Source: Dipetalonema caudispina (taxonomy: Eukaryota > Nematoda > Chromadorea > Rhabditida > Onchocercidae). From it: 64,000 nt of DNA. Positions 61,318-64,000 of this stretch are shown here, piece after piece. The notes below the pieces were generated by a model. That model was not told where the DNA came from. It made no database searches and saw only the letters and a list, made by a program, of their open reading frames with translations. The number at the start of each line of letters is the position of its first letter. Within the stretch, counting starts at the first letter, position 1. Location: assembly GCA_013365325.1 (NCBI GenBank), contig JABVXV010000132.1, positions 1 through 64,000 of the forward strand, given 5' to 3'. The position numbers and the translations under genes were made by a program.

Positions 61318-64000
61318 ATGTTAAGTCTTCGATCAGAATTTGCCTATCGAATATCTCATCATATCATTCCTGGATGTGCACGATTTGGTATAATTGATGA
61401 TACAGGACAGCTACAACTTATTGTTGCAACAACAACAAATAAGGTTGGTAAAATTTATTCAGCTATAAAAAATTACAATCATTCATTACTTTCTATATTA
61501 AATAACGAATTTTTTTTTTTTTTTTTTTTTTGTAAATACAATTCTGATAATTTATATGAAAATTCAATATCATTTATATATTACTATCAATTTTTGCATT
61601 AATTTCATATCCGAAAATTATTATTTTATTGTTAACATTAAATTTTCCTGTCAAAATTTTGAAATTTTAAAATATTTTCATATTTTAGATTATAATTCAT
61701 GACAATGAAATAGTTCTTAATATAAATGAAAAAATTCGAGCTTTGGAAGTTACAACATTGAATACGACATATGATGTAATTATTGTTGGTACAGCAAGCG
61801 GTATATTAATTTATGATGCATACAATAATACGACATTAATTCAACGTGAACTTGTTGATGGTATCAATTGTATACAGGTAATTAATTTAGGTATTTTTTT
61901 TTTGGTATTTTCATTTAAGAAGGAAAAGTTTTGGATGATATTAAATGATTTTTAAAATAAAAGATGAAATAATTATCTTTCAAATTTGACAAATTAACCT
62001 AAATTATAATTTCTTGATACTACCATTTTCAAATCAAAACTAATCTTGCTAAAATTCATAAAAGCTTTATATCTTGACAAGAGATGCTATAGTTTTGACC
62101 TTTCATATATTTATACTTTACCTTTTTTTTTTTTTTATAATTATGACACTAACTTATTGCTACACAAATTTTTTTATCATAATAAATAGTTGTGAATTTA
62201 AATTTCAGGTGGGAAAATTTAACACCTATGAAAAGCTTATCTTTTGTGGTGGTAATTGTGCTGTTTGGGGTTTAGATGTTGAAGGAAAAGATGCTTTTTG
62301 GACTGTAACTGGTGATAATATCTTATCACTTTGTTTATCAGATGTCGATAATGATGGCAACAATGAGGTACGAGTTTTTTTGTTCTCATTCAAATGATTT
62401 TTTTTTTTTTTCCTAAATTAGCATATCGTGATCTTTTCTTCTCTTCATTAATTAAATTTTATTCAGATAAGAGTAATTAATTAACCAATAGTGAATAAAA
62501 TTTATCACAATGGATAAATGAAATTGAATGAAAAGATTTAATGAATTTTAATTGAAAATTATTGTATGATAAAAGGAAAAACGTTCCTCTATTAATTGTT
62601 TGATACGCATATATTTCTTTTTTTGCAGCTTATCATTGGTTCAGAAAGTTTTGATATTCGTATTTTCAAGAATGATTTACTACTTTACGAAATGACCGAA
62701 ACGGATGCGATAACCGGTTTATGTGATTTGGGTGATGGTATTTTTGCATATACCCTTATGAATGGTACATTAGGAGCCTATAATGGGAATAAACGTTTGT
62801 GGAGGATAAAAAGTAAGAGTCAAGCTATAGCATTAATACAATTTCCGGATCCTAGAATTTTGGTATGCGCATGGATTCATGGTAAGGTAAGTAATTAGCT
62901 TAATTAATCAAAGATATAATTAAAAATTGAATCTATGCAATTGTATGAAAGCTATTTATGTAGTAATATTCATTCAGAAAATTTTAAAACAAACAGAACA
63001 AAAATGGAAACAAATCTTTTGCAACTTTTTTGAGAGTGTAATTTATGAAAAAGTAATGTGATCATTGTTTACAGATCGATATGAGAGATCCAACAACAGG
63101 TGAAGTAAAATTGAAAGAAACAGTTAATAATAATCAAATTGCTACCACTTTTATTACCGATGATCAATTAGTTGTTGTTTCTATAGATGGAAATGGTTTG
63201 TTTATTTGATAATTTTTGTATGATACAGCAGAAGGATCATTCACGTCTTAACTTAACTTCAAATACCTTACGTATACGTGTAACTTATCTTACCATCTTT
63301 CATAACGATATTATTTAATCAACGCTAAATCACTGAAACTCACAAATTTTGTATCAAAAAAAATCTTTCATTTATTCAAATCATTTATTTCATATTGAAA
63401 TTTAACAACTTTTTCCAGTTTATGGTTTTATAATTAATAAGAAGCAAGATGAAACTAATGCTGGACAAAATTTACTACATGAACTTAATTTAAAAAAATA
63501 CGACTTATTGGTAAGTGTATGTTTTTAAATTAAACATTTAAAATTTCCTAATGCTTCTTTTTCCTAAATCATTTTTGTTTTGGTTGATCTTAAAAGACGT
63601 GAAATACGTGTCACTAATTGTGTTTAAAAATTAATTTCAATTACGAAATATGTCTTATTTTTATTATTACTATACTTGTTACACTATACCTATTCTTAGT
63701 TTTATTTACTTTACATGAAAATAGAAAAATAAGTAACTATTATGGAAAAATATTAGATGTTTACATACCTAACTAACAAATTTTCACTTATTTAGGTATT
63801 AATTTTACTATGAGTAAATATCAGACCTTCTTACAATCTTACAAAGGTTTAGCATATTTTTCTTTCACCTCAAAAGTTTCATTTTTTATTAAAATATTGG
63901 ATAAGTTCATTTAAAATTTCAATTGTTATTACTCATTCTTTTATATTTCTTCAATTTCAGGCAGAATTACAAAATTACGAACAATGTAAAAATGATGCAA
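61318..64000 (+). CDS. bbs-2: Bardet-Biedl syndrome 2 protein, N-terminal beta-propeller part (cut by window end)
   Basis: Exons: 61318-61443, 61689-61877, 62209-62367, 62629-62886, 63075-63195, 63419-63510, 63961-64000 and onward; phases agree, about 328 residues visible. It follows BBS2 throughout: ILIYDAYNNT (human LLAYDVYNNS), IFCGGNCAVWG, DAFWTVTGDNILSLCLSDVD, IIGSESFDIRIFKND, LYEMTETDAITGL, LMNGTLGAY, RLWRIKSKSQA, then ELQNYEQCKNDA at the start of the coiled-coil linker. Known: BBS2 is a subunit of the BBSome, which moves membrane proteins in cilia; its N-terminal part is a beta-propeller. The ATG at 61318 aligns with the human start region. The rest of the protein lies outside the window. 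Confidence 0.92.

Noticed and set aside
1..64000. Wolbachia or other bacterial DNA transfer
   Set aside because: No bacterial gene, ribosome-binding site or long intron-free bacterial frame was recognised; the coding-like antisense bits in egl-10 introns are too short to assign.

Overview
The window is from a nematode nuclear genome, most like a filarial/spirurid worm. The DNA is strongly AT-rich with many poly-A/T runs. Genes are split into small exons (about 50-280 bp) with GT..AG introns, often with non-consensus donors such as gtttgt, gttagt and gtgaat. One gene matches Caenorhabditis EGL-10 almost residue for residue in its conserved exons. No bacterial, phage, CRISPR, rRNA or tRNA feature was seen. 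Exon models were built by hand from splice sites, reading phase and recalled family sequences; no search was run.

Layout. 1-4.5 kb: non-coding, rich in microsatellites. 4.5-12.9 kb (+): egl-10, an R7-type RGS regulator of G-protein signalling with two alternative last exons. 16.8-19.3 kb (-): a secreted, single-pass TPM-domain protein of the MOLO-1 type. 21.6-22.3 kb: a ten-copy 39-bp minisatellite followed by a CA repeat. 25.0-37.1 kb (-): exportin-7, 24 exons and about 1090 residues, apparently complete. 39.4-46.0 kb (-): a very divergent serpin split by an insertion of several hundred charged residues, 5' end not found. 47.2-50.1 kb (-): a decayed PP1-type phosphatase with two one-base shifts, an in-frame stop and a lost metal ligand. 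52.1-54.6 kb (+): a cysteine-rich CPG4-like protein. 54.6-57.9 kb: non-coding, with a foldback of about 370 bp. 57.9-60.4 kb (-): a TSSK-like Ser/Thr kinase. 61.3 kb to the end (+): bbs-2, cut by the window edge.

Links between genes. Several touch nematode neuromuscular or sensory biology: EGL-10 is an RGS regulator of Go signalling, MOLO-1 is an accessory subunit of levamisole receptors in C. elegans, and BBS-2 is a subunit of the ciliary BBSome. They are not an operon: strands alternate and spacing is large. The clearest regulatory signal is an RFX/DAF-19-type X-box 58 bp upstream of the bbs-2 ATG. The most unusual gene is the insertion-bearing serpin; the clearest decay is the PP1 copy next to it.
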